Shown here: one piece after another, positions 1 to 10,560 of the stretch | How positions within the stretch are numbered: the first letter of the stretch is position 1 | Layout: the number at the start of each line of letters is the position of its first letter | From: Streptomyces sp. NBC_01463 | Lineage (GTDB): Bacteria; Actinomycetota; Actinomycetes; Streptomycetales; Streptomycetaceae | DNA: 64,000 nucleotides | Direction: 5' to 3' | Assembly: GCA_036227345.1 (NCBI GenBank) | Contig: CP109468.1 | Coordinates: forward strand, 3,348,001-3,412,000 | Program-made: the position numbers and the translations under genes | Notes under the pieces: model-generated | Told to the model about the DNA's origin: nothing | Database searches by the model: none | What the model saw: the letters and a program-made list of their open reading frames with translations, nothing else

Positions 1-1314
1 GTTGGTGAAGGTGTCACCGTTGACGACGTCCTCCTCGGTCAGGACATGGGTGCCCGTGCACACCATGGACGAGGTGCGCGAGCCCATCGGTCCGAGGGTG
101 TCGTCCGGGCACTCCACATCGGTCACGGACGGATCGGCGACACGGACGTCGGTGAGTTCCGAGGTGCCGGTGTTGGTGACCAGGAACTCGTAGTGCACGG
201 TGTCGCCGACCTCGAACGGCTCGGTCGCGGCGTTGTCCGGGGGCGCGACCGTCTTGACCAGGTTCAGCTGGTCGAGGGTGGTGACGGAGCGCGCCTGGAG
301 CCCACGGATCAGGTGGGTGTCGATGCTGCCTCCGGTGGAACCGGAGAAGCCGAACTTGTACGTGGGCGGCGCGTCGGCCGTCATCTGCGTCGAGAGCACG
401 GGCTGGAGGCCGGCGCCGTCGTTGAAGTCGATCTCCACGGCGACGGTCGGCCGGGTGTCCGGGCTGACCGTGACGTGCACCGTGCGCTTGGCGGGCAGCG
501 GATCGGTGCCCTGCTGCCGGAGACTGCCGGGCAGGGTGGAGCGGAAGCCCGACGCCTGGGTGTCGTCCGGCTCGATGGTGGAGTCGAGGTAGCAGTAACC
601 GTCGTCGTCCTGTCCGGGACCGCGCAGGGTGACGGTGTCGGTCACCGGGAGCGCGCTGGTGACCGGTGACTTCTGGTCGTCGGGGCAGTTGTTGCCGCGG
701 AGTTCGGCGTCATTGGCGAAGTTGCCGTAGGCGTCGAGGCCGACCCCGAGGTAGCCGCCGTCGACTCCCGGGACCAGGTTGCGCTGGGCGTAGCCGAGCG
801 AGCCCCCGTCGGCTCCGGCCCTGGTCAGGTCGACCGAGCCGTCCACCAGGAAGAAGCCGATGCCGTCGGCGCCGGAGTCGTTGGTGCCGTACTGGTACTG
901 CTCGAAGGTGACGTCGAGGCCGCCGTTGCCCGGCAGCGGCCGGTTGTAGAGCATCCCGCCGACCCGGTAGTAGTCGTGGTCGGTGAGCTGGAGCCAGCCG
1001 GGCGTCTCGCCGGGAGTGGGCACGGGCGGTGTCGTCTGGCTGTCGGGGTCGTCGCAGGGCCCGACCTGGGACTCGCCCGCCGCGGGCTCCGCCGACGCAC
1101 CGGTCAGACAGGCGTTGTCCAGGGGAACGAAGCCGGGGTCGGGCACCGAGGTGCCGGAGAAGGTCTCGTCGAGCAGCACCGATTCGCCCACCGCCCGCGG
1201 CGACGGAGGAGCGGCGGCGGTCGGCACCGCGGTCAGGAGCAGGCCCAGGGCCGTTCCGGCGGACGCGGTGACGGCGAGCACCGGAGCACGCCGCAGACGT
1301 TCATATCTTTTCAT
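1..1314 (-). CDS. Secreted lectin-like / DUF11-type repeat surface protein (3' end cut by window edge)
   Basis: Reading the minus strand from ATG at 1314 gives 438 codons without a stop, running off the left edge. The N-terminus (MKRYERLRRAP then an alanine/leucine stretch ending near PTAAA) is a Sec signal peptide. Residues about 45-330 resemble an L-type lectin domain: it contains NDSGADGIGFFLVDGS and later GGYLGVGLDAYGNF, the pattern seen in bacterial legume-lectin-like domains. From about residue 370 a DUF11/DUF7507-type module begins (VGDTVHYEFLVTNTGTSELTDV), which usually repeats in long surface proteins. A binding role at the cell surface is inferred from family only. A short ACGTT-AAA-AACGT inverted repeat lies just upstream (1321-1333). 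Confidence 0.75.
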   Translation of the reverse strand, partial: MKRYERLRRAPVLAVTASAGTALGLLLTAVPTAAAPPSPRAVGESVLLDETFSGTSVPDPGFVPLDNACLTGASAEPAAGESQVGPCDDPDSQTTPPVPTPGETPGWLQLTDHDYYRVGGMLYNRPLPGNGGLDVTFEQYQYGTNDSGADGIGFFLVDGSVDLTRAGADGGSLGYAQRNLVPGVDGGYLGVGLDAYGNFANDAELRGNNCPDDQKSPVTSALPVTDTVTLRGPGQDDDGYCYLDSTIEPDDTQASGFRSTLPGSLRQQGTDPLPAKRTVHVTVSPDTRPTVAVEIDFNDGAGLQPVLSTQMTADAPPTYKFGFSGSTGGSIDTHLIRGLQARSVTTLDQLNLVKTVAPPDNAATEPFEVGDTVHYEFLVTNTGTSELTDVRVADPSVTDVECPDDTLGPMGSRTSSMVCTGTHVLTEEDVVNGDTFTN

Positions 1315-1410
1315 GACATTACGTTAAAAACGTTGCGCACAGCCCACGGTGCGCACCCGGCCGACACGCCGCAGCGACGGCCGAATGGTGGCCCCGGAGG
1401 TGCGGCCGCC

Positions 1411-1938
1411 TCAGGGTGCGGCGGCCGCGGACGCGGACGCCTCGGCGGCCAGGGCGGTCGACAGGAACGTCACGTCGGCGACCACGCACTGCGGCCCGCC
1501 CCGCACCGGGACCGGTCCCGCGACCTCTCGGGTCGCTGTCGCGCCCACCGCCAGGTCCTCGAAGACCACGGTGCGCTTCCCGGCCGGTTCGCTCGGGCCC
1601 TCGCCGCCGCGCTTGCCCCGCGGGTCACGGAACCTGACGTACACCGTGAAGTTCCCGGGCCGCTTCGCCCGGCTCACCACCCGTACCCCTGCCACGGGGC
1701 CGCCGGTGACCGGGTCCTTCCGGCAGGAGGTGACGCTCACGTCCTGGGACGGGAAACGCAGGTCCTTGTGGTTGCTGTCCCAGACGTAGATGAACGCCAC
1801 CACGAGCGCGACCGGTGACAGGGCCAGCAGCGTGGCCGTCACCGCGGCCAGGATCACCCACAGCGGCATGCGGGTGCGCAGCTCCGGCGGCATGCCGGTG
1901 TGCCGGTCCGGATACGGCGGTATGTCCTGCAGCGTCAT
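1411..1938 (-). CDS. Small single-pass membrane protein of unknown function
   Basis: About 175 residues. I chose ATG 1938 (MTLQDIPPYPDRH) because the longer frame needs a TTG at 1980 and lacks a ribosome site, whereas a run of Gs precedes 1938. Residues about 24-52 form one strong membrane helix (PLWVILAAVTATLLALSPVALVVAF), followed by an extracytoplasmic domain with two cysteines (SCRKDP, PQCVV) and a beta-rich pattern. The tail is alanine-rich. I do not recognise a family; it looks like the many membrane-anchored DUF4352-like Streptomyces proteins, but that is a guess. It is convergent with nothing and reads away from the pckG terminator region. Confidence 0.55.
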   Translation of the reverse strand: MTLQDIPPYPDRHTGMPPELRTRMPLWVILAAVTATLLALSPVALVVAFIYVWDSNHKDLRFPSQDVSVTSCRKDPVTGGPVAGVRVVSRAKRPGNFTVYVRFRDPRGKRGGEGPSEPAGKRTVVFEDLAVGATATREVAGPVPVRGGPQCVVADVTFLSTALAAEASASAAAAP

Positions 1939-2086
1939 GGCCCCCCACAACCCCCGCACCCCCCGGTACGGCCCGGTCAAAAGTAGGCCCGGGCCTGCCC
2001 GTCCCGACAGCTCCGGCCGGTCACAACCCGACTACGAACAGGGCCGGCCGGGGCACGGACGGTGTCCGCGCCCCGGGGAAAGGGAC

Positions 2087-2119
2087 GGCCCCCGGAACCT
2101 GATCAGGGTTCCGGGGGCC
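2087..2119. terminator. Hairpin terminator downstream of pckG
   Basis: A perfect 13-bp stem (GGCCCCCGGAACC with its complement) closes a 7-nt TGATCAG loop. It lies about 100 bases beyond the pckG stop on the minus strand. Little U-tract follows, as is usual in actinomycetes. Confidence 0.7.
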
Positions 2120-2215
2120 AGGGGCGTGTTCGTGCACGTCCCTACCGCGGCGGGTCGTTGACCCCACAGGTCAGGGCGGATGTCGGGAGCCCGGCCACGG
2201 AGTCGGAAGGGGGCG

Positions 2216-4042
2216 TCAGCCCAGGCGCTGGACCAGGGCCCGGTACTCGTCCCACAGTTCCTTCGGCGTGTGGTCGCCGAAGGTGTTGAGGTGCTCGGGG
2301 ACCAGCGCCGCCTCCTCGCGCCAGACCTCCTTGTCGACCTTGAGCAGGAAGTCCAGGTCGGACTCGGAGAGGTCCAGGCCCTCGGTGTCGATGGAGCCCT
2401 TGGCCGGCAGGATGCCGATCGGGGTCTCGACGCCCTCGGCCCTGCCCTCCAGGCGCTCGACGATCCACTTCAGGACGCGGCTGTTCTCGCCGAAGCCGGG
2501 CCAGACGAACTTGCCCGCCTCGTTCTTGCGGAACCAGTTCACGTAGTAGATCTTCGGCAGCTTCGACTGGTCCGGCTTGTCCGCGCCGACCTTCAGCCAG
2601 TGGTTCATGTAGTCGCCCATGTTGTAGCCGCAGAACGGCAGCATGGCGAACGGGTCGCGGCGCAGCTCGCCGACCTTGCCCTCGGCGGCGGCGGTCTTCT
2701 CGGAGGCGACGTTGGCTCCGAGGAAGACGCCGTGCTGCCAGTTGAAGGACTCGGTGACCAGCGGGACGGCCGAGGCGCGGCGGCCGCCGAAGAGGATGGC
2801 CGAGATCGGCACACCCTTCGGGTCCTCCCACTCGGGCGCGATGATCGGGCACTGGCCGGCCGGGACGGTGAAGCGGGCGTTGGGGTGGGCGGCGGGCGTG
2901 CCGGACTCGGGGGTCCAGTCGTTGCCCTTCCAGTCCGTGAGGTGCTTCGGCAGCTCCTCGGTCATGCCCTCCCACCAGACGTCGCCGTCGTCGGTGAGCG
3001 CGACGTTGGTGAAGACGGAGTTGCCCCACATGGTCTTCATGGCGTTGGCGTTGGTGTGCTCGCCGGTGCCGGGCGCGACGCCGAAGAAGCCGGCCTCGGG
3101 GTTGATCGCGTAGAGGCGGCCGTCCTCACCGAACCGCATCCAGGCGATGTCGTCGCCGATGGTCTCGACGGTCCAGCCGGAGATCGTGGGCTCCAGCATG
3201 GCGAGGTTGGTCTTGCCGCAGGCGCTGGGGAACGCGGCCGCGACGTACTTCGACCCGCCGCGCGGCGGCGTGAGCTTCAGGATCAGCATGTGCTCGGCGA
3301 GCCAGCCCTCGTCGCGCGCCATGACGGAGGCGATGCGCAGCGCGTAGCACTTCTTGCCGAGCAGGGCGTTGCCGCCGTAGCCGGAGCCGTAGGACCAGAT
3401 CTCGCGGTCCTCGGGGAAGTGCGAGATGTACTTGGTGGAGTTGCAGGGCCACGGGACGTCCTCCTGGCCCTCCTCCAGCGGCGCGCCCAGCGTGTGGACG
3501 GCCTTGACGAAGAAGCCGTCGGTGCCGAGCTCGTCGAGGACGGCCTGTCCCATGCGCGTCATGGTGCGCATCGAGACGGCGACGTACGCGGAGTCGGTGA
3601 TCTCGACGCCGATCGCGGAGAGCGGCGAGCCGACGGGGCCCATGCAGAAGGGCACGACGTACATGGTGCGGCCGCGCATGGAGCCGCGGAAGACACCCTT
3701 GTCCCCCACGAAGATCTCCCGCATCTCGGCGGGGTCCTTCCAGTGGTTCGTCGGACCGGCGTCCTCCTCCTTCGCGGAGCAGATGAACGTCCGGGTCTCG
3801 ACGCGCGCGACATCGCTCGGGTCGGAGGCGGCGTAGTACGAGTTCGGGCGCTTGATCTCGTCGAGTTTGGTGAACGTGCCCTTGGCCACGAGCTCCCCGC
3901 ACAGGCGCTCGTACTCGGCCTCGGAGCCGTCGCACCAGACCACTCGGTCCGGTTCGGTGAGGGCTGCGATCTCGTCGACCCAGGAGACGAGCTCCTGGTG
4001 GTTGGTGGGAACAGTGAGGGGAGCCGCGATGTCGCGCGCCAC
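2216..4042 (-). CDS. pckG: Phosphoenolpyruvate carboxykinase (GTP)
   Basis: A 608-residue GTP-dependent PEP carboxykinase, which converts oxaloacetate plus GTP to PEP, CO2 and GDP and is the gateway to gluconeogenesis. The kinase P-loop and reactive cysteine are in [13 protein letters not shown]; other family stretches are [20 protein letters not shown] and [13 protein letters not shown]. Length matches the GTP family (about 600) rather than the ATP family. I chose GTG at 4042 because AAGGAG sits 5 bases upstream and the protein then begins [15 protein letters not shown]; the longer frame to 4132 adds a non-conserved N-terminus. It is monocistronic, with a hairpin at 2087-2119, and divergent from the hemolysin III gene. 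Confidence 0.96.
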   Translation of the reverse strand: MARDIAAPLTVPTNHQELVSWVDEIAALTEPDRVVWCDGSEAEYERLCGELVAKGTFTKLDEIKRPNSYYAASDPSDVARVETRTFICSAKEEDAGPTNHWKDPAEMREIFVGDKGVFRGSMRGRTMYVVPFCMGPVGSPLSAIGVEITDSAYVAVSMRTMTRMGQAVLDELGTDGFFVKAVHTLGAPLEEGQEDVPWPCNSTKYISHFPEDREIWSYGSGYGGNALLGKKCYALRIASVMARDEGWLAEHMLILKLTPPRGGSKYVAAAFPSACGKTNLAMLEPTISGWTVETIGDDIAWMRFGEDGRLYAINPEAGFFGVAPGTGEHTNANAMKTMWGNSVFTNVALTDDGDVWWEGMTEELPKHLTDWKGNDWTPESGTPAAHPNARFTVPAGQCPIIAPEWEDPKGVPISAILFGGRRASAVPLVTESFNWQHGVFLGANVASEKTAAAEGKVGELRRDPFAMLPFCGYNMGDYMNHWLKVGADKPDQSKLPKIYYVNWFRKNEAGKFVWPGFGENSRVLKWIVERLEGRAEGVETPIGILPAKGSIDTEGLDLSESDLDFLLKVDKEVWREEAALVPEHLNTFGDHTPKELWDEYRALVQRLG

Positions 4043-4221
4043 GATCGCTCCTTGATGAGGGTGTCTGTTTGGTAGGCCCCGTGGGGGCTGCGACCCGGAT
4101 GCTTCTACCCCTTCGAATTCCTTGGCGCTCATCCGGTGCCGACCGCACTCATTTGATCATCCGACCGTTCCGCCCATATGTCCAGGGGGCCGCCCACGTG
4201 AGCATCGCCACTCGTATCCGA

Positions 4222-4241
4222 TACCTACGGTGGCGTAGGTA
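4222..4241. promoter_or_regulatory. Palindromic operator-like site TACCTACG-GTGG-CGTAGGTA
   Basis: A perfect 8-bp inverted repeat with a 4-base centre ends 10 bases before the ATG of the hemolysin III gene. It overlaps the expected promoter or transcript start. TetR-type regulators of membrane-lipid genes often use sites of this form; assigning one here is inference. Confidence 0.5.
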
Positions 4242-4251
4242 CGATGCGGGA

Positions 4252-4953
4252 ATGACTGCTGCCGCCGCCGCCGCACCCGAGCCCACCGGGCTGGAACCCG
4301 CCGGAACCGACGATGTCGAGCTCAAGCCACGCATGCGCGGCTGGCTGCACGCCGGCATGTTCCCGGCGGTCCTGATCGCGGGCATCGTCCTCGTCGCGCT
4401 CACGGACAGCAGCCGCGGCCGGATCGCCTGCGGCATCTACATCCTGACCGCGTGCCTGCTCTTCGGCGTGAGCGCCGTCTACCACCGCGGCACCTGGGGC
4501 CCGCGCGGCGAGGCCGTACTGCGCCGGCTCGACCACGCGAACATCTTCCTGATCATCGCGGGCACCTACACCCCGCTCACCCTGCTCCTGCTGCCCGAGT
4601 CCACCGGGACGCCGCTCCTGTGGGCGGTCTGGGCGGCGGCGGTCGCGGGCATCGCCTTCCGGGTCTTCTGGGTCGGCGCCCCGCGCTGGCTCTACACCCC
4701 CTGCTACATCGCGATGGGCTGGGCCGCGGTCTTCTTCCTGCCCGACTTCATGCGGACCGGCGGCATCGCGGTGCTGGTGCTCGTCGTGGTCGGCGGGCTG
4801 CTCTACAGCGCCGGCGGCGTCATCTACGGCATCAAGCGGCCGAACCCGTCCCCGCGCTTCTTCGGCTTCCACGAGGTCTTCCACTCGCTGACCCTCGCCG
4901 CCTTCGTCGTGCACTACGTCGGCATCTCCCTGGTGGCGTACAACCACAACTGA
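4252..4953 (+). CDS. Hemolysin III / PAQR family membrane protein
   Basis: A 233-residue polytopic protein. After a short N-tail (MTAAAAAAPEPTG) there are seven predicted membrane segments, beginning MFPAVLIAGIVLVALTD and ending in LAAFVVHYVGISLVAY. Signature residues of the hemolysin III/PAQR family are present: SAVYHRGTW early, LDHANIFLIIAGTYTPL in the middle and FGFHEVFHSLTLAAFVVHY at the end. Those histidines, with an upstream Ser/Asp, form the zinc site of a putative lipid amidase/ceramidase in relatives. ATG 4252 was chosen because it starts the conserved protein and lies just behind the palindrome at 4222-4241. The family is named for hemolysis seen in Bacillus; membrane-lipid homeostasis is the likelier role. 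Confidence 0.9.
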   Translation: MTAAAAAAPEPTGLEPAGTDDVELKPRMRGWLHAGMFPAVLIAGIVLVALTDSSRGRIACGIYILTACLLFGVSAVYHRGTWGPRGEAVLRRLDHANIFLIIAGTYTPLTLLLLPESTGTPLLWAVWAAAVAGIAFRVFWVGAPRWLYTPCYIAMGWAAVFFLPDFMRTGGIAVLVLVVVGGLLYSAGGVIYGIKRPNPSPRFFGFHEVFHSLTLAAFVVHYVGISLVAYNHN

Positions 4954-4980
4954 CCCGCCCGAAGACCCCAGAACCTCCCC

Positions 4981-5016
4981 CGAAAGGGCCGCGGCTCACC
5001 GGCCGCGGCCCTTTCG
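4981..5016. terminator. Hairpin terminator after hemolysin III gene
   Basis: A perfect 14-bp stem (CGAAAGGGCCGCGG and its complement) with an 8-nt loop, 27 bases after the stop codon. Confidence 0.8.
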
Positions 5017-5031
5017 CATGCCCGAATCAGA

Positions 5032-5083
5032 TTGACACTCACCATCTTTTGAGAGTTACTGTCACTTGACTGCAACTCTCAAA
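5032..5083 (+). promoter_or_regulatory. Promoter and long palindromic operator of the MFS/TetR operon
   Basis: A consensus -35 TTGACA (5032-5037) is followed 18 bases later by TTACTG as a -10. Overlapping it is a perfect 10-bp inverted repeat, TTTGAGAGTT (5048-5057) and AACTCTCAAA (5074-5083). An inner GTCA-CT-TGAC lies exactly at the centre. The right arm abuts the ribosome site AAAGGAG. This is the layout of an autoregulated TetR operator, probably bound by the product of 6614-7255. Confidence 0.65.
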
Positions 5084-5093
5084 GGAGAACATC

Positions 5094-6611
5094 ATGAACC
5101 GACGCTGGTGGGCCCTGGGCGCGCTGGTGGCGAGCATGCTCGTCCTCGGGTTCGACATGACGATCCTCAACGTGGCCCTGCCGACCATGGCCGGCGATCT
5201 CGGCGCCACCACCGGCGAACAGCAGTGGATGGCCGACGCCTACGTCGTCGTGTTCGCCGCCCTGATGCTTCCGGCCGGTCTGCTCGGCGACCGGTTCGGC
5301 CGGCGCCGGATGCTCATCACCGGGCTCGGCATCTTCTTCGTCGGCTCCGTCCTCGGCACGCTCGCCACCGACGTGCCCACCGTGATCGCCGCACGCTGTG
5401 TGATGGGCGTCGGCGGTGCTCTCGTGATGCCGCTCGCCATGGCCGTACTGCCCTCGCTGTTCGGCGAGCCGAAAGACCGGATCAGGGCCATCGGCATCGT
5501 CTCGGCCGCCTCCGCGCTCGGCATGCCGCTCGGCCCGATCCTGGGCGGCTGGCTGCTCGACCACTTCTGGTGGGGCTCGGTCTTCCTGATCAACGTCCCG
5601 ATGGTCGGCATCGGCATCACGGCCTGCGTGTTCCTGCTCCCCGAGACCCGCGACCCCGCGGCGCCCAGGGTCGACCTCGTCTCGACCGTGCTGACCGCGA
5701 CCGGCCTCGGCATCCTGATCCACGCGGTCATCGAGGCACCGGTCCGGGGCTGGGGCGACCCGCTGGTCCTGGCCGAGCTCGCCCTGGGCGCGGCCCTGAT
5801 CACCGCGCTCGTCCTGCGTGAGCGCAAGGCCGTCCGCCCGATGCTCGACCTGTCCCTGCTGCGGCAGCGGACGTTCCTGCTCAGCACGCTCGCCGCGACG
5901 CTCGTGATGTTCGTGCTCGCCGGACTGATGTTCATCCTGCCCGGCTACCTCCAGGCCGTGCTCGGCAACGACGCCTTCGGTACGGGGGTCCGGATGCTGC
6001 CGATGATGGGCGGACTGCTCCTCGCCACACGGGTGGGCGGCCCGGCCGACGCACGCTTCGGGGCCCGCGCCACGATGACCGCGGGGCTCGTCGTGCTCGC
6101 CTTCGCCGCGGTCCTCGGCAGCCGTACGACGGTCGGCAGCGGCTACGGCTTCACCGCACTGTGGCTCACCATCGCCGGAGTCGGCTTCGGCCTCGCCGTC
6201 GTCCCGGCCATGAACGCCGCCCTCGGCGCGCTGCCGCCGGACCGCTCGGGCAGCGGATCGGGGCTGCTGATGACCGTACGTCAGACCGGCGGCGCCCTCG
6301 GGATCGCGCTGCTGGGCAGCCTGCTCGCCGGCGCCTACAGTGGCCGGCTCGACACCACGGGGCTGCCCGCCGCCGCCGCGGACACGGCCGGGGACTCGGT
6401 CGTCGCCGCCCACGCCGTCGCGGCCAGGTCCGGTGTGCAGCGGCTCGCGGACTCCGCGGATGCCGCGTATCTGCACGGCATGAGCCTGATCATGCTCGTC
6501 ATCGGCGCCACCGCACTGGTCACCGCCCTGCTCGTCGCGGCCTTCCTGACCACCGCGGACAAGGAGCCGAGCGAGTCCGCCGACGTGGCCGCCACCCCCG
6601 TCGATGCCTGA
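5094..6611 (+). CDS. MFS drug exporter, DHA2 (EmrB/QacA) family
   Basis: A 505-residue major facilitator protein with about 14 membrane helices, the length and topology of proton-driven DHA2 multidrug exporters. Motif A is visible after helix 2 (GLLGDRFGRRRMLI), the DHA2 motif D region in helix 1 (LDMTILNVALPTM appears as FDMTILNVALPTM), and motif C-like glycine/proline spacing in helix 5 (ASALGMPLGPILGGWLL). AAAGGAG lies 7 bases before the ATG. The stop is only 2 bases before the downstream TetR gene, so the two form an operon. The substrate cannot be deduced; self-resistance or general efflux controlled by the linked repressor is the usual arrangement. Confidence 0.92.
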   Translation: MNRRWWALGALVASMLVLGFDMTILNVALPTMAGDLGATTGEQQWMADAYVVVFAALMLPAGLLGDRFGRRRMLITGLGIFFVGSVLGTLATDVPTVIAARCVMGVGGALVMPLAMAVLPSLFGEPKDRIRAIGIVSAASALGMPLGPILGGWLLDHFWWGSVFLINVPMVGIGITACVFLLPETRDPAAPRVDLVSTVLTATGLGILIHAVIEAPVRGWGDPLVLAELALGAALITALVLRERKAVRPMLDLSLLRQRTFLLSTLAATLVMFVLAGLMFILPGYLQAVLGNDAFGTGVRMLPMMGGLLLATRVGGPADARFGARATMTAGLVVLAFAAVLGSRTTVGSGYGFTALWLTIAGVGFGLAVVPAMNAALGALPPDRSGSGSGLLMTVRQTGGALGIALLGSLLAGAYSGRLDTTGLPAAAADTAGDSVVAAHAVAARSGVQRLADSADAAYLHGMSLIMLVIGATALVTALLVAAFLTTADKEPSESADVAATPVDA

Positions 6612-6613
6612 CA

Positions 6614-7255
6614 ATGGAGACCATGGCCGCCACCTCCCGCACCCCCGCCGTCACCGCTCCCGGCGTACAGCCCCCGATGGGGCTGCGCGAGCGCAAGAAG
6701 CTCAGGACCCGGGTCGCGATCCGGCAGGCGACGTACCGCCTCGTCCAGGAGCAGGGGTACGAGGCGACGACGATCGAGCAGATCGCGGAGGCGGCCGAGG
6801 TCTCCCCGAGCACGGTGTTCCGGTACTTCGCCACGAAGGAGGACATCGTCCTCACCGACGAGTACGACCCGATCATGGAGGCCTCGCTGCGGAGCCGGCC
6901 GGCCGACGAACCGCCCCTGGTATCCGTGCGGTTGATGATGGTCGAGACGCTGTCCTCGTTCATCGCCACGGAGAACGAGGAACTGCGCGAGCGCACCCGG
7001 CTGATGGTCGAGGTCCCCGCCATCCGGGCCCGGATGACGGAGACCATGTCGGACACGGCGAAGATCCTCTCCCAGGTGCTCGCCGACCGCACCGGCCGCG
7101 GCGCGGACGACCTGAGGATCCGGGTCTTCGTCGCGGCGGTGCTCGGCGCCCTGCGCGAGGTGACGCTGTACTGGGGCGAGCACGATCAGGAGGGCGACCT
7201 GATCGCCCTGATCAACGAGGCGCTCGACACGCTGGAGGGCGGCCTGCTGCTGTGA
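6614..7255 (+). CDS. TetR-family regulator of the adjacent exporter
   Basis: About 213 residues. The N-terminal TetR helix-turn-helix is clear: GLRERKKLRTRVAIRQATYRL, then TTIEQIAEAAEVSPSTVFRYF and ATKEDIVL. The C-terminal ligand domain is poorly conserved, as expected, but contains an AcrR-like RTRLMVEVPAIRARM stretch. ATG 6614 follows the exporter stop by 2 bases; ATG 6623 in frame is an alternative. Co-transcription with the exporter and the palindrome at the operon promoter suggest drug-inducible autoregulation. It is convergent with the DUF255 gene, 6 bases away, and no separating terminator is visible. Confidence 0.9.
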   Translation: METMAATSRTPAVTAPGVQPPMGLRERKKLRTRVAIRQATYRLVQEQGYEATTIEQIAEAAEVSPSTVFRYFATKEDIVLTDEYDPIMEASLRSRPADEPPLVSVRLMMVETLSSFIATENEELRERTRLMVEVPAIRARMTETMSDTAKILSQVLADRTGRGADDLRIRVFVAAVLGALREVTLYWGEHDQEGDLIALINEALDTLEGGLLL

Positions 7256-7261
7256 CGCCCC

Positions 7262-9280
<2,019 letters not shown>

Positions 9281-9516
9281 GCGCCCCAGCCTCTCACAAC
9301 GCCTGGCGTGACCGGCGAATCCCTCACGAGCGAGCCTGCCCCGCTCAGCTGGAGTGCGCATGTGAGGCATCACGTGATGGGTGGCTCCACCTCGGAGTCG
9401 GCGTCAAACGTTTCGGCTTCCCGACGCTCCTCCGGTTCGGGCGGCCCGACGCCTCGGAACAGTAGGCTGGGCGCAGCAGCGCCGGACCTGCCGAGGCTCC
9501 GCGAAGGAGGCACACG

Positions 9517-10083
9517 ATGACCGCCGAGATGGTGGCGCCCGCGTGGATGCATACGCAGATCAGCGCGGAGCAGTACGACTCCTGGTCCGAGGAACAGTGT
9601 GCCGGCATCGAGATCGTGGACGGGATGGTCGTCGTGAGCCCGAGCGCCTCGAAGCGGCACAACCGGTTGGCCCGGATCCTGGCCAATGCCCTGGACGCCG
9701 CCGCCGGCCCGGAGTGGAACGCCGACACGGACTTCGACGTTCGCCTGCAGGACGTTCCCCTGACCAACCGACGTCCCGACGTCGTCGTCTACCGGGCAGA
9801 GACCATCGATCTCACGCCCACCCGACCCGAGCACGTGCTCCTGGTCGTCGAGGTCGTGTCGCCCGGTTCGGAAACAACGGACCGGATCGTGAAGGTGGAC
9901 CAGTACGCCAAGGCTGGCATTCAGTTCTATTGGCGGGTCGAGCAGACCGCCACCGGTGTCCCGATTGTCTATACGTACGTCCTCGATCCCGCCACCAAGG
10001 CTTACAGGGACGGCGAGATGTTCACTGGCGCAGTGAAGGCCACTGCGCCCTTCTCCATCACCGTCGATCTTGGGGTCTTGTAG
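9517..10083 (+). CDS. Uma2-family (DUF820) restriction-endonuclease-fold protein
   Basis: 188 residues of the Uma2 family, a PD-(D/E)XK nuclease fold expanded in cyanobacteria and Streptomyces, usually without a known target. The core is visible: EIVDGMVVVSPSASKRHNR, then NRRPDVVVYR (acidic residue), LLVVEVVSPGSETTDRIVK (E-x-x with following K) and YAKAGIQFYWRVE. The catalytic D...E-V-V/K set appears intact. AAGGAGG precedes the ATG by 7 bases, and TAGGCT about 50 bases upstream is a plausible -10. Codon use (ATT, TAT, GCT, CAG-TTC-TAT) has more A/T third positions than neighbouring core genes, consistent with transfer. It belongs to the islet bounded by the DUF255 fragment. Confidence 0.88.
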   Translation: MTAEMVAPAWMHTQISAEQYDSWSEEQCAGIEIVDGMVVVSPSASKRHNRLARILANALDAAAGPEWNADTDFDVRLQDVPLTNRRPDVVVYRAETIDLTPTRPEHVLLVVEVVSPGSETTDRIVKVDQYAKAGIQFYWRVEQTATGVPIVYTYVLDPATKAYRDGEMFTGAVKATAPFSITVDLGVL

Positions 10084-10372
10084 GGGCGGAGAGTTCTCCC
10101 CGCTTTCGGCATCTGACCCGTAGTGCTCGCACAGTCGCTGCTCGCGGGCCGATCGGAACATTCCCCGGCCCCGGGCCGGATGCACCGCCTGCGGATGCCA
10201 TGCCGCCTTGTAAGTGATCGTTCAGCCGTATCCGGTCAGGAGATGACCCAGGTCTCGGCACCCGGTTGGGGTTCATCGACACAAACGGGCCACGACAGCC
10301 CCGCTTTGCCATCGACGCCATGAGCACGCCGGTCGCGGGCTGCCAAAAGGCGGCACTCGCAGGCGGGCACGA

Positions 10373-10534
10373 GTGGCACCGACCGAGAGGTCCCAGGAAA
10401 TCTCCGAGATCAACCTCAGCGCGGCCGGATCCACCCACGTCTTCCGCCTCCTGGATGGGATTGCGGCGGACGGGAAGAGCTGGATCGAACGGCGCGGCCC
10501 CGAGAGCCTGGCGCCCTTCCAGATCGCCGGCTGA
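10373..10534 (+). CDS. Possible small ORF (53 aa) preceding the membrane protein gene
   Basis: GTG 10373 opens 53 codons (VAPTERSQEISEINLSAAG ... FRLLDGIAADGKSWIERRG ... FQIAG) ending at TGA 10534, 26 bases before the membrane-protein ATG. The composition looks like a real soluble peptide rather than a random GC-rich frame: it has isoleucines, aromatics and a Ser/Glu-rich helix. The ribosome site is weak (CAGGCGG about 9 bases upstream). The 10084-10372 stretch before it holds nothing I can assign. It could be a genuine partner of the next gene or the remnant of a longer gene. Confidence 0.4.
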   Translation: MAPTERSQEISEINLSAAGSTHVFRLLDGIAADGKSWIERRGPESLAPFQIAG

Positions 10535-10560
10535 TCCCGAAATCGAGCACAGGAGTGCCT

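Noticed and set aside
2180..4075. 631-codon open frame on the + strand opposite pckG
   Set aside because: It is the GC-rich shadow of pckG: composition is Arg/Gly/Val/Asp-rich with no motif, while the minus strand encodes a complete enzyme.
10084..10372. Frames at 10123-10323 (+) and 10058-10438 (-)
   Set aside because: Pro/Ser/Arg-rich translations without ribosome sites or structure; treated as non-coding.
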